Source: Syntrophomonas palmitatica JCM 14374 (GTDB lineage Bacteria > Bacillota > Syntrophomonadia > Syntrophomonadales > Syntrophomonadaceae). From it: a DNA stretch of 64,000 nucleotides. The notes under the pieces were generated by a model. It ran no database searches. It saw only the letters and a list, made by a program, of their open reading frames with translations, and was not told the origin of the DNA. Within the stretch, counting starts at the first letter, position 1. Every line of letters starts with the position of its first letter. Both the position numbers and the translations under genes were made by a program. Where the stretch lies: the NCBI RefSeq assembly GCF_001311885.1, contig NZ_BBCE01000010.1:50187-114186 (forward strand), in the 5' to 3' direction. Of the stretch, positions 27,126-35,829 are shown one piece after another.

Positions 27126-27984
27126 GGACATCGGAAATTTTTAAAAACAAGACCGTTTTGTCGCTGGAGGTCTTTCCTCCCCGGCGCACCGCGCCGATCG
27201 ATGTAATCTACCATACCCTCGATGAACTGAAGGGGTTGAAACCGGACTTTATCAGCGTAACCTACGGTGCCGGCGGGAGCGAGAACAACACCGCCACCCT
27301 GGAGATCGCTTCGGCCGTCAAAAACCTGTATGATATTGAGAGCGTGGCGCACCTTCCGGGCTCTATCTGACCAGGGAAGACGTGCTGGCCATGCTTGACG
27401 GGTTCAGACGAGAGGGTATCGAAAACATTCTGGCCCTGCGCGGCGACATTAATCCTGAACTAGAGCCCTGCCAGGATTTCCGGTATGCCAGCGACCTGAT
27501 TTCATTTATCCGCGCCAACGGGGACTTCAATATAATCGGGGCCTGCTACCCGGAAGGGCACAGAGAATGCGGGAGCCTGACAGAAGACATCCGCAACCTC
27601 AAAACGAAGGTGGATGCCGGTGTAAACCAGCTTATTACCCAGCTGTTTTTTGATAACAGCTATTTCTATTCCTTCCGGGAGCGGGCCGCCATAGCCGGAA
27701 TAAACGTGCCGATTCAAGCGGGAATTATGCCGGTGGTAAACAAGAAGCAGATCGAACGTATGGTATCGCTGTGCGGGGTAAAGCTGTCCCGGAAATTTAC
27801 CGCTATGATGGAAAGATACGAAAACAACCCCATAGCCATGCGGGACGCGGGGATCGCCTATGCTGTCGATCAAATCGTAGACCTTCTGGCGCAGGGCGTG
27901 GACGGAATCCACCTTTACACCATGAACAACCCCTATATTGCCCATAAGATATATGCCGCCATCAGCAGCTTGCTGGCCGCCTGA
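27122..27984 (+). CDS. metF: Methylenetetrahydrofolate reductase, interrupted by an apparent frameshift
   Basis: It makes the methyl donor used by MetE. The first frame (27122-27370) gives SLEVFPPR...DFISVTYGAGGS and VAHLPG, then stops. The second frame, from 27361 on, continues LYLTREDVLAML, ENILALRGD, FIRANGDFNIIGACYPEGH and TQLFFDNSYFYSF up to 27984. A single missing base in the GGG run at 27358-27360 joins them into about 287 residues, the normal MetF length. The start overlaps the metE stop (ATGA). Confidence 0.9.
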
Positions 27985-27997
27985 ACAAGAGGGCTGC

Positions 27998-28025
27998 AGA
28001 CCCCCGCTTTATCAGCCGGGGGTCT
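27998..28025. terminator. Terminator between metF and lysR-type gene
   Basis: AGACCCCC/GGGGGTCT stem followed by TTTTTA on the plus strand, between convergent genes. Confidence 0.85.
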
Positions 28026-28027
28026 TT

Positions 28028-28948
28028 TTACACCACAGTATAGCCGTATTCGGCAATCACACGCTTTAGTTCGGCTATATAGTTCGCGGCAACGGCACTG
28101 AGACGGGCTTGCTCGTTGATTATCCAGCCTATTCGCATCCTCTCGCTGGTCTCAAGACGCACGGATACGATATTATCGCCGTTCAGATCACGGCTTAAAA
28201 CCCCGCTGCAGACAGTATACCCGTTCAGCCCGATGAGCAGGTTGAAAAGCGTGGCGCGATCGCTGACGTGGATAGTCTTTTTGTGGGGGACGGTGCTCAG
28301 AATCTCCTCTGAAAAATAAAACGAGTTATACTCTCCCTGTTCAAAGGCCAGAAACGGGAAATCGTCCAGATCTTCCAGACAAACCCTTTCTTTTTTGGCC
28401 AGGGGGTGGTCCCTGCTGATAAAAACATGCGGTTGGGCCTCGAAAAGCAGGTTAAAAACCAGGTGGTTTTCTTTTAGAATCTTGTTTATCACTTTCTCGT
28501 TGAAGTCGCTGAGGTAGATAATACCCAGTTCGCTGCGCAGGTTTTTCACATCTTCAATGATTTCATAGGTCCTGGTTTCCCGCAGCGTAAACTCATATTC
28601 GTCCACGTCCATTGATTTCAGCAGGTTGACAAAGGCGTTGACCGCGAAGGCGTAGTGCTGGGTAGAAACTGAACAAAGCTGTTTGGAGGGCTTCTTATTC
28701 AGGTAACGCTGTTCCAGCAGTTCGGTCTGTTCGATAACCTGGCGCGCGTAGGACAAAAACTCCGTACCGTCAGCCGATAACGATATGCCTTTGCTGGTGC
28801 GGTAGAAGATCTCGATGCCCAGTTCGTTTTCCAGCTCCTTGACCGCGTTGGAAAGGCTGGGCTGCGATATAAAAAGCTGCTTGGCGGCCTCGGAAATAGA
28901 GCCGCATTCGACTATTTTTATGATGTATCGCAGTTGCTGGAGCGTCAT
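28028..28948 (-). CDS. LysR-family transcriptional regulator
   Basis: 306 residues, the usual length. The N-terminal winged helix-turn-helix (MTLQQLRYIIKIVECGSISEAAKQLFISQPSLSNAVKELENELGIEIFYRTSKG) is unmistakable, with the effector-binding domain after residue 90. It faces metF tail to tail. It probably controls metEF, as MetR does in proteobacteria, but the orientation is not the usual divergent one, so this is inference. It shares the GC-rich look of metEF and may have arrived with them. Confidence 0.92.
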   Translation of the reverse strand: MTLQQLRYIIKIVECGSISEAAKQLFISQPSLSNAVKELENELGIEIFYRTSKGISLSADGTEFLSYARQVIEQTELLEQRYLNKKPSKQLCSVSTQHYAFAVNAFVNLLKSMDVDEYEFTLRETRTYEIIEDVKNLRSELGIIYLSDFNEKVINKILKENHLVFNLLFEAQPHVFISRDHPLAKKERVCLEDLDDFPFLAFEQGEYNSFYFSEEILSTVPHKKTIHVSDRATLFNLLIGLNGYTVCSGVLSRDLNGDNIVSVRLETSERMRIGWIINEQARLSAVAANYIAELKRVIAEYGYTVV

Positions 28949-29100
28949 ACATCAACCCCCAAAAAACTGTTCCTTAAGAATTACAGGTGATAAGTCTATT
29001 ATATGTATCTTAATCAAGAGACTCCAGCTTTACTTGCCAGCACGCGGGGCATAACCTATAATTCATTATGTAAAAGGTGATTATGGAAGGTGCTATAAAC

Positions 29101-30000
29101 ATGGACAGAGAAGAACAACGCCAAAAATTTATTGATATTATGGCCAAATTTACCGCCTATACGGGCAAATATCTTCCCGATGACGTTCATGCCAGGCTGA
29201 AGGAACTGAGAGTGCAGGAAAATACTGCTCTGGCCAGGGTTGTATATGACGCTATGTTTGAGGATCTAAAATTGGCGGACGAACTCGACCGGCCCCTCTG
29301 TCAGGATACCGGAGTTATCCAGTATTTTGTGCAGGTCGGCACCCGGTTCCCGCTGATCGATGATATAGAGGAATGTTTGCGGGAAGCGGTGAAGAAAGCC
29401 ACTATTATCGGACCCTTGCGCCATAACGCGGTGGAGGTTTTCGATGAGAAAAACACCGGCAACAATGTGGGCAAGAGAATACCCTGGATTGACTGGGAGA
29501 TTGTACCTAATAGCGATGAAGCCAAGATTTATGTGTATATGGCCGGCGGCGGCTGCAGCCTGCCCGGAACCGCCAGGGTGCTGATGCCCTTGGAAGGGTA
29601 TGAAGGAGTAGTAAAATTCGTTTTTGACCAGATCACCTCCTACGGTATCAACGCCTGCCCGCCTCTGCTGGTGGGGATCGGTATCGCCGGGTCCGTAGAG
29701 GTCGCGGCCAAATTGTCCAAAAAGGCATTGCTGCGTCCGCTGGGTACGAAAAACAGCAATCCCCGCGGGGCTGAATTGGAGGAAAGGATCGAAGCGGGAC
29801 TTAATGCCATTAAGATAGGTCCGGGCGGCCTGGGCGGAGAGAATTCCGTCATGGGGGTGCATATTGAAGAAGCCGCGCGTCATCCCGCCACCATAGCGGT
29901 GGGCTTGTCCACTGGCTGTTGGGCGCACCGGAGAGCAGCGATAAGATTCAATCCCCATATAGATTATGAAGTCATTTCACATAAAGGAGCAGTATTATGA
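29101..30000 (+). CDS. ttdA: L(+)-tartrate dehydratase / class I fumarase, alpha subunit
   Basis: 299 residues from ATG 29101, after GGAAGGTG. It is strongly similar, from memory, to E. coli TtdA: RPLCQDTGVIQYFVQVG, GPLRHNAVEVFDEKNTG, VYMAGGGCSLPG, NACPPLLVGIGIAGS, ENSVMGVHIEEAARHP and STGCWAHRR. Cys in CQDTG, GGGCS and GCWAH are candidate ligands of the catalytic 4Fe-4S cluster. The pair dehydrates tartrate, or hydrates fumarate in organisms that use it in the citric acid cycle. ATGA overlap with ttdB. Confidence 0.9.
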   Translation: MDREEQRQKFIDIMAKFTAYTGKYLPDDVHARLKELRVQENTALARVVYDAMFEDLKLADELDRPLCQDTGVIQYFVQVGTRFPLIDDIEECLREAVKKATIIGPLRHNAVEVFDEKNTGNNVGKRIPWIDWEIVPNSDEAKIYVYMAGGGCSLPGTARVLMPLEGYEGVVKFVFDQITSYGINACPPLLVGIGIAGSVEVAAKLSKKALLRPLGTKNSNPRGAELEERIEAGLNAIKIGPGGLGGENSVMGVHIEEAARHPATIAVGLSTGCWAHRRAAIRFNPHIDYEVISHKGAVL

Positions 30001-30613
30001 AGCGTAAAATACTTACCACTCCCATCCAAGATGAAGAACTGGAATCATTGACGATCGGAGATATTGTATATCTGAACGGGTATCTGGTGACCAGCCGGGA
30101 TGATGTGCATCAACGCTTAATAAAACAACATAAGAGCTTACCAGTGAATTTAGCAGGCCTGGCGATATTTCATGCCGGGCCGATTATGCAGGAAATCGAA
30201 GGACAGCCGGGAAAGTACCGGGTAATTTCCATTGGACCCACTACCAGCATGCGCATGGAAAAATATGAAAAGGAATTTATTGCCCAAACCGGTTTAAAAC
30301 TTATGGTCGGCAAAGGGGGCATGGGCCTGATACGGCTGATGGATGCCGGGAATATAAAGCGGTGCATACTGTGTTTCCCGGCGGCTGTGCGGTTCTGGCC
30401 GCCAACTGCGTGGAAGAGGTGGAACGGGTGGAGTGGCTTGATTTAGGCATGCCAGAGGCCATGTGGGTGATGAGGGTCAAGGGATTTGGCCCCCTGATCG
30501 TATCTATTGATACCCAAGGCAACAATCTTTTTGAGAACAATAAAAAGCTATTCAATGTGAAAAGGGATGAGGTGGTAGAGGAAATCTGCCGCCATGTCGA
30601 TTATTTGGAATAA
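29997..30613 (+). CDS. ttdB: L(+)-tartrate dehydratase / class I fumarase, beta subunit, interrupted by an apparent frameshift
   Basis: The first frame carries [35 protein letters not shown] and [17 protein letters not shown] up to VGKGGMG. After 30325 the coding frame changes: [39 protein letters not shown] and [16 protein letters not shown], ending at 30613. This matches the TtdB layout throughout. One missing base in the GGG at 30323-30325 restores about 205 residues. The C-terminal subunit supplies substrate-binding and swivelling elements of the iron-sulfur hydratase. Confidence 0.9.
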
Positions 30614-30690
30614 GCCTTCGGCCAATTACAAAATCCGTTCCGGCCAATCCCTTAGCAAGATATGAATTTGCGTCAAGAAAAAAGGTTGCA

Positions 30691-31857
30691 TTAACCCTCA
30701 TAAGCAGCCAGCAGTATATTTAAAACATCCTTACAGTCCAGTTTTTTAAAAGCACCCAGGGTTTCTCCGTTGGTGACCTGCCGGGCTATCGTTTCCAGGC
30801 TCTTTTCTTCTAGCCCAATTTCTTTTAGACTGGAAGCCATACGCAATGATTTAAAGAACTCTGCCGTTCTGGCTATGCCCGCCCGAGCTGCTTTAATATC
30901 ATCACTTTCAGATATAGCCCATACGTTGCGGGCATATTCGGCCAAACGCGGAGCGGTTTTTTCATCCAGGACATAATTCATCCAATGGGGAGTAAGGATA
31001 GCCAGACCCAGGCCGTGGGTTACATCGTAAAGGGCGCTGATTTGATGCTCGATATCATGGGTAGCCCAATCGGTCAGTTTGCCGGAGCCGAGCAATCCAT
31101 TTAGGGCCAGGCTGCCTGTCCACATCAGGTTGGCGCGGGCTTCGTAATTATTCGGTTGTTCAAGTGCAATGGGTCCATAATGGATGCATGTTCTGAGCAT
31201 GGCTTCGGCCAGACGGTCTTGAACATAGCTTCCCTCAGTAGGGCTAAAATACTGCTCGAATACATGACTCATGATATCGGCGGTTCCTGCTGCGGTCTGT
31301 TCAGGCGGAACAGAAAAACTATACTCGGGGTCCAGAATGGAAAAGCGGGGGAAGAGGGCTGAACTGCCCGTACCCAGCTTCTGTTTGGTTTCATCGTTGC
31401 TGATTACCGCATAGGGGTTCATTTCCGAGCCTGTGGCGGCCAGGGTCAGCACCGTTCCTACCGGCAGGGCATGAGTAATTCGCGCCTGACGGATAAAAAA
31501 GTCCCAGGCGTCACCGTTGTAACAGGCTCCGGCCGCAATGGCCTTAGCGCAATCAATAGAGCTGCCGCCGCCTACCGCCAGCACCAGCTCTATTTCATGC
31601 TGGCGACACAGATCAACCCCCTGGCGGACGCTGCTGATGCGTGGGTTGGGCTGTACTCCGGCAAGTTCGACATGGGTTATACCATTGTCCTGAAAAATCT
31701 GTATCAATTGATCGTATAGCCCGCTGCGCTTGATGCTGCCGCCGCCGTAAACCAGCAAGACCTTCCTGCCCCAATTCCGCATTTCACTGCCCAATTCTTC
31801 TATTTTTCCCCGCCCAAAATGGATACGGGTTGGTATGTGCATATCGAAGTTTAACAA
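30691..31857 (-). CDS. Iron-containing alcohol dehydrogenase (butanol dehydrogenase type)
   Basis: 388 residues, with a TTG start ten bases after AAAGGG. FDMHIPTRIHFGRGKIEELG is the N-terminus of the YqhD/BdhA group. VYGGGSIKRSGLY and LAVGGGSSIDCAKAIA bind NAD(P)H. The iron ligands lie in DIMSHVFEQYF and HGLGLAILTPHWMNY (one Asp and three His). It reduces aldehydes to alcohols, or the reverse. Placed in a fermentative or syntrophic anaerobe it would handle butyraldehyde-like intermediates. Monocistronic. Confidence 0.93.
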   Translation of the reverse strand: MLNFDMHIPTRIHFGRGKIEELGSEMRNWGRKVLLVYGGGSIKRSGLYDQLIQIFQDNGITHVELAGVQPNPRISSVRQGVDLCRQHEIELVLAVGGGSSIDCAKAIAAGACYNGDAWDFFIRQARITHALPVGTVLTLAATGSEMNPYAVISNDETKQKLGTGSSALFPRFSILDPEYSFSVPPEQTAAGTADIMSHVFEQYFSPTEGSYVQDRLAEAMLRTCIHYGPIALEQPNNYEARANLMWTGSLALNGLLGSGKLTDWATHDIEHQISALYDVTHGLGLAILTPHWMNYVLDEKTAPRLAEYARNVWAISESDDIKAARAGIARTAEFFKSLRMASSLKEIGLEEKSLETIARQVTNGETLGAFKKLDCKDVLNILLAAYEG

Positions 31858-32112
31858 TTTTGTCAGCCCTTTCTCTATGATAATAAACCAATGTTTACGT
31901 AGGTTCGTTAACTATTCTAATGTTTTGTTTCAGCAATGTCTAATAATGTTTCTTGCCCAGTAAACATTTTAATGAACTGATGGTTGCGTCAGGCTGTCTA
32001 ACCGTTTTGAATTAGCCTGTTACGGATAGAAATGAATAGTATAATAACTTTAGGCACAACCTTTCAGACAATGATGATGAAATGAGGTTGTTAGAAACAG
32101 GAGGCGAGAACA

Positions 32113-32549
32113 GTGACAAAAGGTCGCATACATTCAATTTGTATTTCCGCAGCGAGGGGAACACTGAAATCTGAGGTGAAGCAGGCTCAATTAATCTCCG
32201 GTTTTGGCATAGAAGGCGACGGACACGCTGGGGAGTGGGGCAGGCAGGTAACCTGCCTGGCCTGGGAGAGCGTACAAAAGATAAATAAAGAGAAGAATAT
32301 GAACATTGGCCCGGGACAGATGGCGGAAAATATATTGATTGAAGGCCTGGATTTTTCAAAAATCGGGGTGGGGGAGAAAATTAAAATCGGTTCTGATGCA
32401 GTATTGGAGGTCAGCCAGATAGGAAAGGAGGATCACCCAGTGTGGTAACCCGCACCTTTGGAGTGAGCCTTTTGCCGCATGAGGGTTTGTTCTGCAGGGT
32501 AGTCAGCGGCGGTACAATTCATCAAGGGGATATAGCCGAAATAATATAA
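32113..32549 (+). CDS. MOSC-domain protein, interrupted by an apparent frameshift
   Basis: GTG start with GGAGGCG upstream. The first frame reads IHSICISAARGTLKSEVKQAQLISGFGIEGDGHAG, then MAENILIEGLDF and VLEVSQIGKEDHP, and stops at 32448. From 32439 the next frame gives SVVTRTFGV...LPHEGLFCRVVSGGTIHQGDIAEII and ends at 32549, the normal MOSC C-terminus. A missing base in the CCC at 32436-32438 joins them into about 145 residues. Small MOSC proteins of this kind sit in molybdenum cofactor or metal-sulfur pathways. The usual family Cys before the C-terminal segment is not obvious here. Confidence 0.82.
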
Positions 32550-32578
32550 AGCAAGGTTTAAATAATGAATTTTTAAAA

Positions 32579-33007
32579 CTATTCGTTTTTGGCCTGGCAA
32601 TCCTTGCAGATTCCATAGACCTCAAACCGGCATTCCAAATCTTTGAACTCTCCGGTCTGAGAATTGCTTAACTGCTGCAGGGGGCAAAAATCGAGGGGAT
32701 TCACTTTCCCACAGATGCGGCAGATGAGATGGTGGTGGTGCGCGTGCATTTCCGGCAGGCAGTAGGCGAAAGCGCCTTTATTATCACGGTCAACCCGGCA
32801 TAACAGACCCAAACCGCTCAAGGTGTCAAGATTGCGGCACACCGTGGAAAAATCCATGCGGGGATGGTCTATCAATAACCGATCATACAAATCGCTGGCG
32901 GTTATCCAGCCCGTTTCGCTGGCCAGAGCGTTCAGTATGGCCTGACGGGGCTTGGTAAGCTTCAAACCTCTCCGGGTTAATTCATTTTCTAATTGTGATT
33001 TTTCCAT
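32579..33007 (-). CDS. zur: Fur-family regulator, probable zinc uptake regulator Zur
   Basis: 142 residues with AAGAGGA upstream. N-terminal winged helix (RGLKLTKPRQAILNALASETGWITASDLYDRL...ISTVCRNLDTL type), then a His-rich MHAHHHHLICRICGK and a second CxxC (CKDCQ) that bind structural zinc. It ends the znuA-znuC-znuB-zur gene row, and a Zur-like palindrome precedes znuA. So zinc-responsive repression of its own operon is the natural reading. PerR or Fur identity cannot be excluded from sequence alone. Confidence 0.85.
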   Translation of the reverse strand: MEKSQLENELTRRGLKLTKPRQAILNALASETGWITASDLYDRLLIDHPRMDFSTVCRNLDTLSGLGLLCRVDRDNKGAFAYCLPEMHAHHHHLICRICGKVNPLDFCPLQQLSNSQTGEFKDLECRFEVYGICKDCQAKNE

Positions 33008-33040
33008 AACAATATTCCTCTTGGTTATTATAACCCAGGC

Positions 33041-33868
33041 TTAAGCAGAACGATGAGGAGTTCTTTTGCCGGGTGTATATATCAAGTATACAGCCATATA
33101 TACGCTTACAGACAGGATGACGATTGCGGCGCCCGAAGCGATATTGTATTGATATGAAACAGCCAGCCCGGCCAGGCAGAATACAGCTCCCAGCAAGGTG
33201 GCCAGACGCATAATCGCTGCAAGATCATAGGTAAATAATCGCGCCAGGCTGGTGGGAACGCAAAGCAGGGCGAGTATCAGTATTATGCCGACCACTCGAA
33301 TTAAGACCACAACCGTTATGGCGATCATGGCGTAAACCAGAGATTCGGCCAAAATCACCGGCAGCCCCAGAGCGGTGCTGAATTCCTCATCAAAAAGGTA
33401 GGCCTGTAAAAGATGATAGAAGCTAACAGTAACCGATAACAGCAGGATATCCAGAACCAGCATTAACCATAAATCCGACCGGGAAACGGTTAAAATATCA
33501 CCAAAAAGGTAGCTGCTCATGCTGGGTGGGTAGCCGGGGGTTAAGGAAATAAAAACAATGCCCAGGGCCATGCCCAGAGGCCAGAACATACCTATTAGAA
33601 CATCCGATATAACCGTTGAGCTGCGTTGAATGCGGGCAACAGCCAGAGCAGATATAAGGGAAAAACCAAGAGCGGTAAATATGGGTTCTACCTGCAGATA
33701 ATAGCCCAGCCCAATCCCGCCAAAAGCGGTATGAGCAATCCCGCCGCTCATCATCACCAGCTGCTTCTCTATAATCATAGTGCCGATGATGCCGCAGGCT
33801 ACACTGGCCAGTAAGGCTGCCATAACAGCGTTCTGCATAAAAGTGTAATTAATGATGGTGGAAATCAT
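33041..33868 (-). CDS. znuB: Zinc/manganese ABC transporter permease
   Basis: 275 residues from ATG 33868, chosen because GGAGG lies five bases upstream. Eight or nine hydrophobic segments fit the ABC-3 permease family. FMQNAVMAALLASVACGIIGTMIIEKQLVMMSGGIAHTAFGG is the typical N-terminus and ALLCVPTSLARL the C-terminal motif. The start overlaps the znuC end by 20 bases. It forms the membrane channel of the zinc importer. Confidence 0.93.
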   Translation of the reverse strand: MISTIINYTFMQNAVMAALLASVACGIIGTMIIEKQLVMMSGGIAHTAFGGIGLGYYLQVEPIFTALGFSLISALAVARIQRSSTVISDVLIGMFWPLGMALGIVFISLTPGYPPSMSSYLFGDILTVSRSDLWLMLVLDILLLSVTVSFYHLLQAYLFDEEFSTALGLPVILAESLVYAMIAITVVVLIRVVGIILILALLCVPTSLARLFTYDLAAIMRLATLLGAVFCLAGLAVSYQYNIASGAAIVILSVSVYMAVYLIYTPGKRTPHRSA

Positions 33869-34637
33869 GACTGCCTCCATGTTCTTCCAGGACCCGGTGG
33901 GGGACGCCATGAGCGATCAAGTCCACCGGGCATCCATATAGTTTCATAACAATGTCAGGAGTGAGATCAGGCTCACCATGATAGTGCAGTTGATGATTAA
34001 TACAGGCAATGGTGTCAACACATGAACTTATAGCCAGGGTGTCATGGGTGACCATAATAATCGTCATCTCCCGGTTAAATTCCTGCAGCAAATCATACAC
34101 CTGGCTGCTGGATTTGGCGTCCAGACCGCTGGTGGGTTCGTCCAGAAGCAGCAAAACCGGTTCCACCGCCAGGGCGCGGGCGATCAATACCCGCTGGAAC
34201 TGGCCGCTGGAAAGCTGCCCTATTTGACGTTCAGACAGGTCCTGCAGGTCAAGCCGCTGCAAACAAATGTCTATTGCCTCCCGGTCCATATTATTGAAAC
34301 GATGAAAGGCGGGCCGTTTGCCGTCCAGCCTGCCCAACGACACCACCTGGCGCACAGAGATGGGAAACTGACGGTTTATTGATGCGGCCTGGGGAACATA
34401 ACCAATCATACGACGGCTGTCCCTGGGATTTAATCCCAACACCTCAACCTTTCCGCTCCAAGGTTCAATAAGCCCCAGCATAATTTTGAGCAGGGTGGTT
34501 TTTCCTCCGCCATTGGGGCCGATTATACCAGTAAAGCTGCCTGCAGCAATGTTAAGGTTGATATTTTCCAGGGCCGATATATTGCCATAACCTGCATTGA
34601 CATCCTGCAGGCAGACAGCGTTGTTCATCCGTGACAC
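33849..34637 (-). CDS. znuC: Zinc ABC transporter ATP-binding protein
   Basis: 262 residues. Walker A GPNGGGKTT, signature LSSGQFQRVLIARAL, Walker B LLLLDEPTSGLD and the switch His in MVTHD. The C-terminus ends in a His run (SHDFHHH), often seen in zinc transporter ATPases. Start GTG 34637 is uncertain; an ATG at 34628 is equally possible. It drives zinc import with ZnuB and ZnuA. Confidence 0.94.
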   Translation of the reverse strand: MSRMNNAVCLQDVNAGYGNISALENINLNIAAGSFTGIIGPNGGGKTTLLKIMLGLIEPWSGKVEVLGLNPRDSRRMIGYVPQAASINRQFPISVRQVVSLGRLDGKRPAFHRFNNMDREAIDICLQRLDLQDLSERQIGQLSSGQFQRVLIARALAVEPVLLLLDEPTSGLDAKSSSQVYDLLQEFNREMTIIMVTHDTLAISSCVDTIACINHQLHYHGEPDLTPDIVMKLYGCPVDLIAHGVPHRVLEEHGGSHDFHHH

Positions 34638-34651
34638 CAGACTTTCATCTA

Positions 34652-35575
34652 TTATTCTTTTTCAAAATTTATAAATTTCGGGCGAACCTGAGCGGTTTTG
34701 CGCAGGTTTTCTATATAATCGGGAGCCAAAGGAGCAATAAGCTCAGCCTGCCCGTTAAGTTCCCGGGCCAGGGTTTTAGCCTGTTTACTGTCCATTTCCG
34801 CCTGATAGAATACTACCCTGATATTCTCCTTTTTAGCCTTGTCGATTACCGCTTGCAGGTCATGTGCGTTCGCTTCTTTGCCTTCTTCTTCAAGGGCAAT
34901 CATCTTGAGGCCATAATCATCGGCAAAATAGCCCATCGCCGGATGGTAAACAATAAAAGACCTGCCTTTTACTTTAGCAAGTGAATTGCGAATCTCCTGG
35001 TCCAGGTCAGCCAGTTGGGCTTGATAAATACGAGCGTTTTTCTGGTAAATCTCAGCATTGGAGGGGTCTGCTAAAGCCAACTCCTGGGCTATTATTCTAA
35101 CCATTTCCTGCGCCCGCCGCGGAGACATCCAGCGATGCGGGTCTTTTTCCCCAGGAGAGATTTCGCGTGCGGGATAGACCTGGTCTACTTTGGCAGCCAG
35201 ATCCACAACCTTCATCTGCCGGTTGACCTGCCTAAGTCTGGGCAAGATACCGCTGGTTTCGGCAGGCACACCAACAGCGAAATAGATTTTGGCCAGGCTT
35301 AATCGCTCCATAATTTGTGGTGAGGGAGCATAATTTTCCGGACTGGCGCCAGGCGGAACCATGGTTTCAACCTCCACCAAATCTTCACCGATTGCTTTTA
35401 TGTAGCTGGCTTCAGGAACTATTGAGACGGCCACGCAAAGCCTGGCTGGTTGAGTGCCAACAGGTTCTGCTGTTTTTTGTTTTGCGCTGCTGCATCCCGA
35501 TGCTAGCAACAGTACAGAACAGAGCAGAGCAGATAGAACCCGGGACTTCAAAAGCCTTTTTGGGTTGGTAAACAT
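34652..35575 (-). CDS. znuA: Zinc-binding lipoprotein of the ZnuACB transporter
   Basis: 307 residues from ATG 35575, after GAGGGGGG. Signal peptide with lipobox LLASGC. Metal ligands visible are His in DPHRWMSP and His in YHPAMGYFADDYGL. The first ligand motif reads ASPENYAPSP where most family members have PHxYEP, so a His is replaced by Asn. The region EEEGKEANAHDLQAV follows. It captures extracellular zinc (or manganese) for ZnuB. First gene of the operon behind a Zur-like palindrome. Confidence 0.92.
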   Translation of the reverse strand: MFTNPKRLLKSRVLSALLCSVLLLASGCSSAKQKTAEPVGTQPARLCVAVSIVPEASYIKAIGEDLVEVETMVPPGASPENYAPSPQIMERLSLAKIYFAVGVPAETSGILPRLRQVNRQMKVVDLAAKVDQVYPAREISPGEKDPHRWMSPRRAQEMVRIIAQELALADPSNAEIYQKNARIYQAQLADLDQEIRNSLAKVKGRSFIVYHPAMGYFADDYGLKMIALEEEGKEANAHDLQAVIDKAKKENIRVVFYQAEMDSKQAKTLARELNGQAELIAPLAPDYIENLRKTAQVRPKFINFEKE

Positions 35576-35597
35576 TCTGATCAACCCCCCTCTGATT

Positions 35598-35619
35598 TAA
35601 ATGCAAGTAGTTGCATTTA
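35598..35619. promoter_or_regulatory. Zur-type operator of the znuACB-zur operon
   Basis: A perfect palindrome TAAATGCAA-GTAG-TTGCATTTA, beginning 22 bases upstream of the znuA start. It touches the -10 box of the promoter on the minus strand. Zinc-uptake repressors bind AT-rich palindromes of this size and shape. Confidence 0.78.
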
Positions 35620-35647
35620 GTTTACAGCGATATTTTATACTGGTCAA
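35619..35647 (-). promoter_or_regulatory. Promoter of the znuACB-zur operon
   Basis: On the minus strand, TTGACC (35647-35642) and TAAACT (35624-35619) with a 17-base spacer, abutting the palindrome at 35598-35619. Confidence 0.65.
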
Positions 35648-35829
35648 GGTTACATTAGTATCAATAAATAACTAAAAAGTTAGACTATAATAATTTATTG
35701 ACGTATGTTCATAACCTCACTATACTGAAATATGGACATAAGACCAGATTGAAAACCCGGCAATTGAACATCAGTGTTAATCTGTGGCCATTTTCTAATT
35801 AAATCAATGGAAGGAGGTGACGATGAAAA

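Noticed and set aside
29266..29958. Open frame of 230 codons on the minus strand
   Set aside because: It is the shadow of ttdA, with no family motif.
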